Assembly: GCF_902706285.1 (NCBI RefSeq)
Contig: NZ_CACSKD010000010.1
Coordinates: 124,001-188,000 of the forward strand
Source: Rhizobium sp. 18055
Lineage (GTDB): Bacteria; Pseudomonadota; Alphaproteobacteria; Rhizobiales; Rhizobiaceae
DNA: 64,000 nucleotides
Direction: 5' to 3'
Notes under the pieces: model-generated
Seen by the model: the letters and a program-made list of their open reading frames with translations, nothing else
What the model was told of the DNA's origin: nothing
Database searches by the model: none
In this document: positions 18,494-27,577 of the stretch, in pieces
Position numbering within the stretch: the first letter of the stretch is position 1
Layout of the letters: every line of letters begins with the position of its first letter
Made by a program: the position numbers and the translations under genes

Positions 18494-19927
18494 TCAAAAT
18501 TCGCGTTGCGTGTCGGCAAATGGCGGGAACTTGTCAAGGAGCGCGGCAATAATCTTGCCGAAACCAAGGCCCAATGACGATTTTACCATCAGCACGTCGC
18601 CCACTGCGACTGAGTTCAATACATGGTCGATGAGTTCGTCCGTCTGCGTGCGGTGCACGACGGATACGCTCTCGGGAAGTGATTCTTTAAGTGTCAGCAT
18701 TTCCTGACCGGCGAGCCACACATGCTCGATACCGGCAGCAAGAAGCGGTCCGGCCAGATCGGCATGAACCTTCTGCGAATAGTCGCCCATCTCCAGCATG
18801 TCGCCAAGAATGGCAATCCGCCGGCCCGATCCTGTCGGGACCGAACTTGCCAGCAGCGCAATCGCGGCCCGCATCGAGGTCGGGTTGGCGTTGTAGCTCT
18901 CGTCGATGACGGTGAAGCTGCCATGGCCGATCGAAAGCTTGTGGCGACGGCCCCGGCCCTTCTCGGCCTGCAGCGTTGCAAGTGCCGCGATGGCCGAATG
19001 CATCTCGGCGCCGACGATCTTGACGACGCCGAGCGCTGCCAGCGCGTTCTCTGCGATATGCCGACCGGGGGCGCCGATCGCCACCTCATGGGTCTCGCCG
19101 TCGATGGTGATCCACAGCGTCGAACTCTGGTCGCCGCCATTGAACTCCGCCATGCGGAAATCGGCCTTGGCATGCTGTCCGAAGGAGTGGATATGCTGGA
19201 TACCGCAGGCCTGCGCCGTGCGGTCGAGAAAATTGAACTGGTCGTTGTCGCGGTTGAGCACGGCATGACCGCCCGGCACCACGCCCTCGAAAATCTCCGC
19301 CTTGGCGGTGGCGATTTCCTTGATGCTCTTGAAATTGCCGAGATGCGCCGGCGCGATCGTGGTGACGACGGCGATATGCGGCTCGATCATGTTCACCAGC
19401 GGCCGGATTTCATCCGGATGGTTCATGCCGACTTCGAACACGCCGAAATAGGTGTCGAGCGGCATGCGCGCCAGCGTCAGCGGCACGCCCCAGTGATTGT
19501 TGAAGGAGGCGACAGACGCGTGCACCTTGCCCGACGGGGCGAGCACACGACGCAGCATCTCCTTGGTGGTGGTCTTGCCGACAGAGCCGGTGACCGCAAT
19601 GATCTGCGCCCTTGAGCGGGCCCGCGCCGCAAGCCCGAGCTTGCCGAGCGCCACCAGCACATCCTCGACGACGATCATCGGCACCGTCAGCCGACCCATG
19701 GCCGGAAGACGGGCTTCGCTGACCACGAGCAGAGCCGCGCCATTGGCCATCGCCATCGACGCGTAATCATGACCATCGACACGGTCGCCCTTGATCGCGA
19801 AGAAAGCCTCGCCCGGTCCGATCGAACGGCTGTCGATCGCAATGCCGGTGATGCCCTCGGGCAGCGTCCCGAACGGGCGCCCTGCCATGGCAGCAATCAT
19901 ATCCTGCGTCGTCCAAAGCCAGCTCAC
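18494..19927 (-). CDS. murF: UDP-MurNAc-tripeptide--D-alanyl-D-alanine ligase MurF
   Basis: MurF attaches the D-Ala-D-Ala made by Ddl to the UDP-MurNAc tripeptide, finishing the soluble precursor. The 477 residues include the P-loop GSVGKTTTK at 114-122, the central-domain NIDxxH-equivalent region AHLGNFKSIKEIATAKAEI and the C-domain DESYNANPTSMRAAI. The ATG overlaps the murE stop by 4 bp. Confidence 0.97.
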   Translation of the reverse strand: MSWLWTTQDMIAAMAGRPFGTLPEGITGIAIDSRSIGPGEAFFAIKGDRVDGHDYASMAMANGAALLVVSEARLPAMGRLTVPMIVVEDVLVALGKLGLAARARSRAQIIAVTGSVGKTTTKEMLRRVLAPSGKVHASVASFNNHWGVPLTLARMPLDTYFGVFEVGMNHPDEIRPLVNMIEPHIAVVTTIAPAHLGNFKSIKEIATAKAEIFEGVVPGGHAVLNRDNDQFNFLDRTAQACGIQHIHSFGQHAKADFRMAEFNGGDQSSTLWITIDGETHEVAIGAPGRHIAENALAALGVVKIVGAEMHSAIAALATLQAEKGRGRRHKLSIGHGSFTVIDESYNANPTSMRAAIALLASSVPTGSGRRIAILGDMLEMGDYSQKVHADLAGPLLAAGIEHVWLAGQEMLTLKESLPESVSVVHRTQTDELIDHVLNSVAVGDVLMVKSSLGLGFGKIIAALLDKFPPFADTQREF

Positions 19928-21384
19928 GATTTCAGCTCCCCCAGGGCCTTGCGCAGTTCGGCATGATCCGAAAACGGCAGCGTCACACCGGCAATGGTCT
20001 GCCCTTCCTCATGCCCCTTCCCGGCAACGATCAATGTATCACCTGACGTCAGCATACCGACAGCCTCGCGGATCGCCTCGGCACGGTCGGCGATCTCGGT
20101 GGCGCCGGGCGCGGCGGCCATGATCTCGGCGCGTATCTCGGCCGGCACCTCGGAGCGCGGATTGTCGTCGGTGACGATCACCACATCGGCCAGCCGGCAG
20201 GCGATCTCGCCCATGATCGGCCGCTTGCCGCGGTCACGGTCGCCGCCGCAACCGAACACCACGATCACCCGACCTGTTGTGAACGGCCGCACGGAGGCCA
20301 GCACATTCGATAGCGCATCCGGCTTGTGGGCGTAATCGACATAGGCGAGCGCGCCGTCCTTGGTATGGCCGACGAGTTCGAGGCGCCCGGAAGCGCCCTG
20401 CAGCTTCTCGAGTGCAGCCATCGCCACCTTGGCCGGAACGCCCGTGGACATCGCAAGGCCGGCAGCGACAAGCGCATTGGCAACCTGGAAATCGCCGGCG
20501 AGCGGAATATGGACTTCGAAGATTTGACCCTCGGCATGGATCTCTGCCACCTGCTTGTGACGGAAATGCTCAACGCGCTTCAGCGTCAAGTATTCGCCCT
20601 TGCGGCCGACGGTGCGGACATTGTGCCCGGCATCGATCGCCGCCTTGATCGCCTGCTCCGACCATGCATCGTCGGCGAAGATAATGGCCGGCGAGCCCTT
20701 CGGCAGCAGCGTATCGAACAGCCGCATCTTGGCGGCCATGTAGTCCTCGATCGTCGGATGGTAGTCCATGTGATCGCGGCCGAGATTGGTGAATGCGGCG
20801 GCAGCAAGCTGGACGCCATCGAGGCGCGACTGGTCGAGACCATGGCTCGACGCCTCCATCGCCGCGTGCGTGACACCCTCGTCGGCAAGTTCCGCCAGCA
20901 GTTCGTGTAGCGAAACCGGATCGGGCGTGGTCAGCGAACCATAATCATTGCGGGTCGGCGAGACGACGCCGGTGGTGCCGATCATCGCCGCAGCATGGCC
21001 GGCATGAGCCCAGATCTGGCGGGTGAACGAGGCAACCGACGTCTTGCCGGCAGTGCCTGTGACGGCCACCATCGTCTCCGGCTGCTTGCCATAGAAATTC
21101 GAGGCAGCAATCGACAGGAAACGGCGGGGGTTTTCGACAACGAGAACAGGAATGGACGCTTCGACGGCGTGAGCGGCAACGGCCACCGCAGCACCCCGCG
21201 CGGCCGCGTCGGCCACGAAGCCGGTACCGTCGGCCTTGGTACCGGCGACAGCGACGAAAGCCATGCCGGGCGCGATCTTCCGGCTATCGGCGGACAGGCC
21301 GGAGATCTCCAACGTCCCTACCGGTCCGTCCAGCTGTTCCCTAAGTTCCGGAAACCCAAGTCCGGCAATGTCCCGCAGTTTCAT
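19924..21384 (-). CDS. murE: UDP-MurNAc-L-Ala-D-Glu--meso-diaminopimelate ligase MurE
   Basis: MurE adds the third stem-peptide residue. The C-domain motif DDNPRSE, whose DNPR segment is the signature for meso-diaminopimelate rather than lysine, is present, as is the P-loop GTAGKTS at 110-116 and GHEEGQTIAG near the end. The ATG at 21384 gives 486 residues beginning MKLRDIAGLGFPEL with GGA just upstream; the frame stays open to 21441 but the added residues look non-native. There is a 67-bp gap after the ftsI stop and a 4-bp overlap with murF. Confidence 0.96.
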   Translation of the reverse strand: MKLRDIAGLGFPELREQLDGPVGTLEISGLSADSRKIAPGMAFVAVAGTKADGTGFVADAAARGAAVAVAAHAVEASIPVLVVENPRRFLSIAASNFYGKQPETMVAVTGTAGKTSVASFTRQIWAHAGHAAAMIGTTGVVSPTRNDYGSLTTPDPVSLHELLAELADEGVTHAAMEASSHGLDQSRLDGVQLAAAAFTNLGRDHMDYHPTIEDYMAAKMRLFDTLLPKGSPAIIFADDAWSEQAIKAAIDAGHNVRTVGRKGEYLTLKRVEHFRHKQVAEIHAEGQIFEVHIPLAGDFQVANALVAAGLAMSTGVPAKVAMAALEKLQGASGRLELVGHTKDGALAYVDYAHKPDALSNVLASVRPFTTGRVIVVFGCGGDRDRGKRPIMGEIACRLADVVIVTDDNPRSEVPAEIRAEIMAAAPGATEIADRAEAIREAVGMLTSGDTLIVAGKGHEEGQTIAGVTLPFSDHAELRKALGELKS

Positions 21385-21451
21385 CGAATCCACATTTCTC
21401 TCTCGCGCCGTCGGGCCCCCATGGCGAATCGGCTGCGACATTCATTCAGAC

Positions 21452-23203
21452 TCAATAAGACACCAACATGGCCGAGCCGTCGTCACCGAACTTCGGTTCC
21501 ACACCAAGGATCGGCGCCGCCCGCGCAATGATGTTCTTGACCATCGGTGCAGCGGTGTAGGCAGCAATGTTCTGGCCCTTCTCGCCATTGTGCGGTTCAT
21601 CGCAGAAGGTCAGCACCACATAACGCGGATTGTCGATCGGGAAGGCCGCCAGGAAGGCGTTGAAGTTGAGGTTGGTGGCATAGCGGCCGTTGACGACCTT
21701 GTCGGCCGTGCCGGTCTTGCCGCCGACATTGAAGCCGGGCACGTCGGCGTTGCGGCCGGAGCCCTTGATGCCGTTGAGCTTGAACAGGTAGCGCACGTCG
21801 TCACTGGTGGACTTCTTGACGACGACCTCGGCCACCTCGTTTGCCTGTTCCATGGTGCGCGGCAGGAAGGTCGGCTCGATCAGCTTGCCGCCGTTCATAA
21901 GTGCAGCACCGGCAACCGCCGTCTGCAACGGCGTCGTCGAGACGCCATGGCCGAAGGAGATGGTCACCGAGTTGATCTTCTTCCAGACCTTCGGCTGGCT
22001 CGGCATCTTGATCTCGGGAAGCTCGGTCTTCATCTTGGTCAGCAGGCCGAGCTTGGTCAGGTAATCCTTCTGCGCTTCCATGCCGACGATATCGATGATG
22101 CGCGCCGTACCGACGTTCGACGAATACTGGAACACTTCAGGCAGCGTCAGCCAGCGGCGCTGGCCGTGGAAGTCGTGGATGGTGAAGCCGCCGATGCGGA
22201 TCGGCTGCGTGGCGTCGAAGCTGGAATTGAGATTGACCTTGCCGGTATCGAGCGCCATCGCCAGAGAGAAGGTCTTGAAGGTCGAGCCCATTTCGAACGT
22301 GCCGTTCGACATGCGGTTCAGCCAGCCTTCCTTGGCGCCCTCCATCGGGTTGTTCGGATCGAAATCCGGCGCCGATGCCATGGCAAGCACTTCGCCGGTG
22401 TGAATGTCGAGAACGACGGCACCGGCACCCTTCGCTTCATAATTCTTGACGGCGTTGACAACGACGTCACGCACGATGTTCTGCACACGCACATCGATCG
22501 ACAGCTTGACCGGTTCCAGCGGCTGGTCGCTCGTCATCCCGACAGAGGCGAGATCGGCAAGCCCCTGATCGTCGATGTACTTTTCCATGCCGGCAACGCC
22601 GCGGTTGTCGATGTTGACGTAACCGAGAATGTGCGCGGCCGTTGCACCACCTGGATAGAAGCGGCGCTTCTCCGGACGAAAGCCGATGCCGGGAATGCCG
22701 AGCGCCAGAATCTGGCTCTGCTGCTTCGGCGTCAGCTGGCGGCGAAGCCAGGCGAAATGAGAGCTGCGGTTGGCAAGCTTCTTGTAGGTGCCCTTCATGT
22801 CGAGATCGGGCAGCACGGTGGTCAGCTTCTCGACGGCCTCGTCGGCATCGACCACCTTGTTCGGTTCGGCAAACAGCGAGACGGTGCGGATGTCGGTCGC
22901 CAGCACTTCGCCGTTGCGGTCGAGAATATCGGGACGCGATGCCATCAGCCGATCGGCTGGAGGAATGCTGGAAACGACGTCTTGATCACGCACCGCATAT
23001 TCGACCAGGCGTCCGCCGATGACGCAGTAGACGCAGACGAAGGCGAAGGCCAGGAGGCCGACCCGGCTCTTGGCCTGTCCGCTACGCTTCTTGCGCGTAC
23101 CCTGGATCGGCATGGCGCCGGATGGGCCGCCGAAGCGACTGTAGACGCCGGATGAAAAATGCGCCTGGCTCTTGGCCACCATGATGCGTGAAAGAAAGGA
23201 CAT
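21452..23203 (-). CDS. ftsI: Septal transpeptidase FtsI (PBP3)
   Basis: FtsI is the class B penicillin-binding protein that cross-links septal peptidoglycan with FtsW. The 583 residues comprise a basic cytoplasmic N-terminus with one membrane span near VGLLAFAFVCVYCVIG, a dimerisation/pedestal domain, and a transpeptidase domain with the three active-site motifs STFK (Ser307), SSN (361-363) and KTG (496-498). The ATG at 23203 follows GGAG and lies 2 bp after the ftsL stop. Confidence 0.98.
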   Translation of the reverse strand: MSFLSRIMVAKSQAHFSSGVYSRFGGPSGAMPIQGTRKKRSGQAKSRVGLLAFAFVCVYCVIGGRLVEYAVRDQDVVSSIPPADRLMASRPDILDRNGEVLATDIRTVSLFAEPNKVVDADEAVEKLTTVLPDLDMKGTYKKLANRSSHFAWLRRQLTPKQQSQILALGIPGIGFRPEKRRFYPGGATAAHILGYVNIDNRGVAGMEKYIDDQGLADLASVGMTSDQPLEPVKLSIDVRVQNIVRDVVVNAVKNYEAKGAGAVVLDIHTGEVLAMASAPDFDPNNPMEGAKEGWLNRMSNGTFEMGSTFKTFSLAMALDTGKVNLNSSFDATQPIRIGGFTIHDFHGQRRWLTLPEVFQYSSNVGTARIIDIVGMEAQKDYLTKLGLLTKMKTELPEIKMPSQPKVWKKINSVTISFGHGVSTTPLQTAVAGAALMNGGKLIEPTFLPRTMEQANEVAEVVVKKSTSDDVRYLFKLNGIKGSGRNADVPGFNVGGKTGTADKVVNGRYATNLNFNAFLAAFPIDNPRYVVLTFCDEPHNGEKGQNIAAYTAAPMVKNIIARAAPILGVEPKFGDDGSAMLVSY

Positions 23204-23205
23204 CT

Positions 23206-23613
23206 CTACTCCACAGATCCGGTTGCCATATCGTCTTCGTCTTCGTTTTCAGCAGGCTTTGCCGGCACGGTCTTCGCCTTCGGCTTGGTACCCTTGGCGT
23301 CGGCAATTTCAGGCACGGGCACCTGCGACTTCAACATCGGCAATTCCCTCGCATGAACCAGCGAGGTCGACACCGTCGGCTGCAGCTGCAGCTCGCTATT
23401 GTAGTTGGTCACCAGCCGCTCGAGCCGGTTCGGCTGCGATTGCAGCGCCCAGTCGGCCTTGAGCAGGTCGATCGTATCCTTCTCGAGCTTGATCTCGGCC
23501 TCGAGGCGATGAACCTCTTCGAGCTTCAGTTCGGCACGATGCTTGATCGTGTAGGTCACGGCGGCCGCTGCCGTCATGACGCCGATAAGGACGAGGTCGA
23601 AGGTTCTCAGCAT
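23206..23613 (-). CDS. ftsL: Cell division protein FtsL
   Basis: The 135-residue bitopic protein has one span near the N-terminus (LVLIGVMTAAAAVTYTIKH), a predicted coiled coil (LKLEEVHRLEAEIKLEKD, about residues 29-46) and a charged Lys/Pro/Glu-rich tail. Sequence similarity in FtsL is weak across bacteria, so the call leans on its place between rsmH and ftsI and on the span-plus-coiled-coil layout. It would join FtsB and FtsQ in the divisome. The ATG at 23613 follows GGAG and lies 1 bp after the rsmH stop. The tail beyond about residue 95 is longer than in E. coli FtsL. Confidence 0.9.
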   Translation of the reverse strand: MLRTFDLVLIGVMTAAAAVTYTIKHRAELKLEEVHRLEAEIKLEKDTIDLLKADWALQSQPNRLERLVTNYNSELQLQPTVSTSLVHARELPMLKSQVPVPEIADAKGTKPKAKTVPAKPAENEDEDDMATGSVE

Positions 23614-23614
23614 A

Positions 23615-24640
23615 TCAGGCTCCGAGCTTTCCGAGGCTTGCGAGGTTGGGCAGTCCGAAGATCGAAATGTCGTCGGGTTCCGCGGCAGCCGCGGTCCTGA
23701 GACCCGCACGCAGCTTGGCAGACCGCGCCCGCGGGTTGATCTCGGCTTCGGCATCGCTGGCCGAAACCATCGGCTTGCCGATCCTGTCGAAAGTCGCCGC
23801 CCGCTCATGGGCAACAGGCATGTGGCGCGAACCGACAGCCTTGCCGGCACGGTCGGAGAAGAAGGTCTTGACGATCCGGTCTTCCAGCGAATGGAAAGTG
23901 ACGACGACAAGGCGGCCACCGGGCTTCAGCGAACGCTCCGCCGCAAACAGCGCCTGCGCCAGCTCGCCCAGCTCGTCATTGACGAAGATGCGCAGCGCCT
24001 GGAACACGCGCGTCGCCGGATGGATCTTGTCCTTCATCTTGCGCGGCGTGACGATCTCGATCAGGCCTGCCAGATCGCGGGTCGTCTCGAACGGCTTGTC
24101 GGCACGGCGTTTCTCGATCGCGTGCGCTATGCGCGGCGACTGGCTCTCTTCGCCGAGGAAATGGAAGATGCGGATCAGTTCGGCCACCTTGGCACGATTG
24201 ACGACATCGGCAGCAGAGACACCGGATGCCGACATGCGCATGTCGAGCGGCCCGTTCTTCTGGAACGAAAAGCCGCGATCCGCTTCGTCGATCTGCATCG
24301 ACGACACGCCGATATCCAGCACGATGCCGTCGAGCCCGCCCTCGGGCGCATGATCGGCCAGCTGCGAGAATTGGGAATGAATAAGATTGAGGTGACCGCC
24401 ATGCGCCGCAACCATGGCCTGTCCGGCAGCAATCGCCGTCGGATCGCGATCGAGCGCGATCACATCGGCACCGGCAGCAAGGATGGCCGACGTATAGCCG
24501 CCAGCGCCGAAAGTACCGTCGAGAATGACCTTGCCTGCCGCAGGCTCGAGCGCCGTCAGCACTTCGGTGAGAAGAACCGGAATGTGGCGAACCGGTCCGC
24601 CACCGGCATCAGTAGAACCTTCGCCAGGATTCGCCGCCAT
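23615..24640 (-). CDS. rsmH: 16S rRNA (cytosine1402-N4)-methyltransferase RsmH (MraW)
   Basis: RsmH uses S-adenosylmethionine to methylate N4 of C1402 in the ribosomal P site. The 341 residues contain the family start HIPVLLTEVL, the SAM loop DGTFGAGGYTSAIL, DIGVSSMQIDEADRGFSF with DMRM soon after, and FHSLEDRIVK. The ATG at 24640 follows GAGGGAACGG. The frame is open far upstream, but that extension overlaps mraZ and is not coding. It starts 14 bp after the mraZ stop. Confidence 0.97.
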   Translation of the reverse strand: MAANPGEGSTDAGGGPVRHIPVLLTEVLTALEPAAGKVILDGTFGAGGYTSAILAAGADVIALDRDPTAIAAGQAMVAAHGGHLNLIHSQFSQLADHAPEGGLDGIVLDIGVSSMQIDEADRGFSFQKNGPLDMRMSASGVSAADVVNRAKVAELIRIFHFLGEESQSPRIAHAIEKRRADKPFETTRDLAGLIEIVTPRKMKDKIHPATRVFQALRIFVNDELGELAQALFAAERSLKPGGRLVVVTFHSLEDRIVKTFFSDRAGKAVGSRHMPVAHERAATFDRIGKPMVSASDAEAEINPRARSAKLRAGLRTAAAAEPDDISIFGLPNLASLGKLGA

Positions 24641-24654
24641 TCCGTTCCCTCGTG

Positions 24655-25107
24655 TTACGAGGAACGCCTGCCCGCCAGCCTGCGCTCCTCTCTTGCCCGT
24701 AGCTGGACCGCCTGAAATTCCTTCGGCTGCCACAGCTGAAAATGATCCGCCCGACCAACGAAGGTCACTTCGTCCGAGATACCGGTGAAATCGCGAATGA
24801 AATCCGTGACCATCAACCGCCCCTCGGCGTCGAGCTTCATGAAGACCCCGCCCCCGTGAATGAGGAGCGACATCTCGTTGGCTTCCGGCGAAAACGGATC
24901 TGCCGTCGCAATCTGCCGTTCGAACCTTTCGAGAAGCTCCGAACCGCCGATGCTGATCGCCGGAAACACAAAATCCTGGAAGCAGTACAAATCCTGGATA
25001 TTGCTCTGCGCCAACACCGAACGAAACGCCGCCGGCACGGAAACCCGGCCCTTGGAATCGATCCTGTTGGTCGCATGTGAAAGGAAGCGGCTCATGACAC
25101 GAAACAT
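24655..25107 (-). CDS. mraZ: Transcriptional regulator MraZ
   Basis: MraZ is an AbrB-like DNA-binding protein that represses the dcw operon it heads. The 150 residues hold two MraZ repeats, the first with NRIDSKGRVSVPAAFR and the second with KLDAEGRLMVTDFIRDF, the conserved DxxGR motifs of each half. ATG at 25107 has GGGAACGG just upstream; ATG at 25095 (MSRFLSHATN) would give the common family start but has no ribosome site. Four TGGG boxes with 10-bp spacing lie about 165-200 bp upstream and fit its known DNA target. Confidence 0.96.
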   Translation of the reverse strand: MFRVMSRFLSHATNRIDSKGRVSVPAAFRSVLAQSNIQDLYCFQDFVFPAISIGGSELLERFERQIATADPFSPEANEMSLLIHGGGVFMKLDAEGRLMVTDFIRDFTGISDEVTFVGRADHFQLWQPKEFQAVQLRAREERRLAGRRSS

Positions 25108-25270
25108 CCGTTCCCGAAAGAGCCCGGACGGAAATCACATGCCCGGAACCCCAAAACTCAGACACAGCTTCGCCAGCCGGATGAATACAATTCCACCCAG
25201 CGCCTCCGGTGAGGAGTACGCCTTTACTTTGCGATTGGTGGGCACTTGATTGCCCTTGCGCAGTGCAGGA

Positions 25271-25305
25271 ATGGGATAACATGGGACCATATGGGCGTCA
25301 ATGGG
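25271..25305. promoter_or_regulatory. MraZ operator candidate: four TGGG boxes at 10-bp period, overlapping a promoter
   Basis: ATGGG occurs at 25271, 25281, 25291 and 25301, exactly 10 bp apart, as seen on the plus strand. MraZ of E. coli is known to bind TGGGN direct repeats with 5-nt spacers in front of its own gene, the same period. On the minus (mraZ) strand a possible sigma70 promoter lies across the boxes: TTGACG (25301-25296), a 16-bp spacer, TTATCC (25279-25274). Binding here would block transcription of the dcw operon. The boxes are seen; the promoter and binding are inferred. Confidence 0.72.
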
Positions 25306-25321
25306 AAACGCCCGTCTCACG

Positions 25322-25684
25322 ATGAGCGCAGTATCGAAAATTTATAAGCTGTTAAGTTTAACAAAGGGTTATGAACGGCCAAATCGCGACGGTTACCGCC
25401 ACACGCCAACCGCAGAATGCCCTCGTCCCATTCGGGCAGCGCGATGGCGCCCGCGCTGAGGTCGCGCCACAGCGATCGACTGATCGAACCACCCCGCATC
25501 GACGCCAAAATGGGCATCAACGCTGCAACGGCCACCGATGAATGCGGATCAAGAGTCGAAACAAAAATAATCCAGCGATGACTGTATCACAGACTAATAA
25601 AATATATTATTGTTAATAAACCGCTTATTGAAATACAAAATCACATAATCCGCAGAACAAACCAATAAAATATGGAGAAACACC
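25322..25684. other. Intergenic region between the mraZ promoter and the small CxxC protein gene
   Basis: No convincing gene is seen. The first part holds GTTAA-N2-TTAAC (25351-25362). A GC-richer block follows to about 25560, open on both strands but without family resemblance or a ribosome site. The last 120 bp are strongly AT-rich and should carry the promoter of the small gene that starts at 25685. Confidence 0.4.
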
Positions 25685-25879
25685 ATGTCCGGATTCAATC
25701 TGAAGGGAATCTTGAACGGATCAAAGGTCACGGATACTGGAGTTCCGCCCAAAAAAGCAGCAATGACATCTGACATTCAATGCATAAGCTGTGGAAAACT
25801 CTTGAAGAGATGGTCGGCGCTATCAGCGAGCACCACCATTTGCGAGGAATGTCTGACGCAGCCGCGAACGTCTCACTGA
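25685..25879 (+). CDS. Small zinc-ribbon-like protein, function unknown
   Basis: This 64-residue reading starts at an ATG preceded by GGAG with a 7-nt spacer, a good ribosome site, after an AT-rich stretch. It contains two CxxC knuckles, C33-I-S-C36 and C53-E-E-C56, 16 residues apart, with a basic intervening loop (GKLLKRW). That layout can bind one zinc ion and resembles small treble-clef or rubredoxin-like knuckles. I do not recognise the family. It stands alone, convergent with rnpB, with 47 bp between its stop and the RNA 3' end. It could be a nucleic-acid or protein binding peptide; it could also be a chance frame, though the ribosome site argues against that. Confidence 0.5.
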   Translation: MSGFNLKGILNGSKVTDTGVPPKKAAMTSDIQCISCGKLLKRWSALSASTTICEECLTQPRTSH

Positions 25880-25926
25880 GCCCTGCGTGGGCCAGTGAAA
25901 TCGTGCGCGTCTGTTCTGATGTAATC

Positions 25927-26323
25927 GCCAGTTGGCCTGTAAGCCGGGTTCTGTAAGGCTCCGGCCGAAACCGGAACGTGGCAGCCATTCCTCTGGGACA
26001 ACGTTTGCACGCTGCCTCTCGCAACCCACCCGGATGACTGACCTGGAAACCAGCCGGCCGGCTTGCGCCGACCACGTCATCCCTATTCGGTCTTGCTCCC
26101 GGTGGGGTTTACCTTGCCATCGCCGTTGCCGGAGATGCGGTGGGCTCTTACCCCACCCTTTCACCCTTACCTGCCGAGGCAGGCGGTTTGCTTTCTGTGG
26201 CACTTTCCCTGAGGTCGCCCTCGCCGGACGTTATCCGGCACCGTGTTTCCGTGGAGCCCGGACTTTCCTCACCTTACCGTCTTTCGACATTGGTAAAGCG
26301 CGGCTGCCCGGCCAACTGGCATG
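25927..26323 (-). ncRNA. rnpB: RNase P RNA (class A)
   Basis: The minus strand reads as bacterial type A RNase P RNA, the catalytic subunit that trims tRNA 5' ends. Seen landmarks: GAGGAAAGTCCGGGCTCC near the 5' part (P4/CRI), AGAAAGCAAACCGCC, AAGGGTGAAAGGGTGGGGTAAGAGC in two pieces around 26135-26165, and the 3' CRV-like ACAGAACCCGGCTTACAGG. The ends are closed by P1, where GCCAGTTGGCC (from about 26320) pairs with GGCCAACTGGC (to 25927). Length of about 397 nt is normal. Exact ends are estimated from the P1 pairing. Confidence 0.95.
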
Positions 26324-26374
26324 GCTCCCATAACCGAGACAGCCGACGAATGCCACCGAAATATCGGCCCACTG

Positions 26375-27571
26375 CTAACGGAAATACGGTTTGAAATCCG
26401 TCGCGTAGCCCTGCTCGCTGATTCGGCCTTCAAGCAACAGCTCGGCTCCCAGTCGGCCGATCTCATCGGAACTCTTGGCAGCCGTGCCGCAGCCGCCGGT
26501 CAGCACCCCAATCCGAGGCGAAGACGTGTACCCGATCATCGGATTGCCGCTCGGCGTGAACGACACCACGCATGAACCTCTGGAGGTCGAGACCGGCCGG
26601 AGATCGGGAACGGTGCGCAAGATCAGCCGCGTCAGATGATGCTCGACGCTCTCGCGGCCATCGGTCTTGAACCACGAACGCAGCTCCGGCTCACGACCAA
26701 GGGGCACGTCGTCGGGGTCGCCGCCGATTTTCATGTAAAGTTTGCCATCAGGATAGCGGATCGGCGGAAGCATGTAGAAGTGGTCACTGCCACCGGCCCC
26801 CTCGAAGATCAGCGACGGCATGCCGGCAAATGCCGATCCGGCATCGTCATCGACTTCGTAGAACGCAATGGTGCGCGCATAAACCGATAGATCAACCGGC
26901 TCCGGCAACAGATTCTCCGCAATAGAAAAACCGCCAGCGGCCAGCAATACCTTTTCGGCACGATAGCTGCGTCCGGCGGATGTTTCGACTGCGACCACGC
27001 CGCCCTCGTCGCGGATTGCCACAACGACATCATCAACGATCGACGCGCCGGCCTTCTCGGCAGCCACCGACTGGGCCCGCACCAGATTGCGCGGGCTGAT
27101 ATGGCCGGCACCCGTCGCCTCATGGACGCCCTCGCTGCCGCCTGGAAAGGCAAAAAACGGAAACCGGCTCTTCAGGCCGGCATCATCAAGCAATCCAGTT
27201 TCGACGCCCAACGAACTGGCAGCGGCAGCCGTCCGCTCGACATAGCCATCGCTCCCGTCGCGAGCAGGACCAACCACAAGACAGCCGGCTGGCGTATAGA
27301 ACGAAATCCCGCTTTCTCGTTCGATCTCGGCGTAGCGCGCAATCGATCGGTTGGCGAGCAGCGCCCAGTCGCGATCAGGATCGATCGTGCGGGTAATCCG
27401 ACCCTCGTCATAATGGCTGGCGAAAACACCGTCATGGCTCTGCTTGTCGGTGGGCTCGTCCGGCCCGATCACCGCAACGCCGTCCGTCGCCTTTGCCAGA
27501 TGCCTCGCGGCCGCAGCACCCATCATGCCCCTGCCAACGATGATATATTTGAAATCCACGCCCATGATCAT
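26375..27571 (-). CDS. FAD-dependent amine/amino-acid oxidoreductase, DAO family, copy 1
   Basis: The 398-residue protein has an N-terminal dinucleotide-binding loop VGRGMMGAAAARHL and the overall layout of the D-amino-acid oxidase/sarcosine oxidase (DAO) family, ending with a PMIGYTSSPRIGVLTGGCG segment that closes the FAD site. It should be a cytoplasmic flavoenzyme oxidising an amine or N-methyl amino acid; substrate unknown. It lies 6 bp after the stop of a clear paralogue, so the two form an operon and probably arose by tandem duplication. ATG at 27571 or 27565 are both possible. It ends about 50 bp before rnpB on the same strand. Confidence 0.8.
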   Translation of the reverse strand: MIMGVDFKYIIVGRGMMGAAAARHLAKATDGVAVIGPDEPTDKQSHDGVFASHYDEGRITRTIDPDRDWALLANRSIARYAEIERESGISFYTPAGCLVVGPARDGSDGYVERTAAAASSLGVETGLLDDAGLKSRFPFFAFPGGSEGVHEATGAGHISPRNLVRAQSVAAEKAGASIVDDVVVAIRDEGGVVAVETSAGRSYRAEKVLLAAGGFSIAENLLPEPVDLSVYARTIAFYEVDDDAGSAFAGMPSLIFEGAGGSDHFYMLPPIRYPDGKLYMKIGGDPDDVPLGREPELRSWFKTDGRESVEHHLTRLILRTVPDLRPVSTSRGSCVVSFTPSGNPMIGYTSSPRIGVLTGGCGTAAKSSDEIGRLGAELLLEGRISEQGYATDFKPYFR

Positions 27572-27577
27572 CTCGAC

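Noticed and set aside
25351..25362. GTTAA-N2-TTAAC as a CtrA site upstream of mraZ
   Set aside because: The 2-nt spacing does not match the TTAA-N7-TTAA pattern.
25317..25535. 72-codon minus-strand frame upstream of mraZ
   Set aside because: No ribosome site, no recognisable family, and the same block is also open on the plus strand; it may be a decayed gene but cannot be supported.
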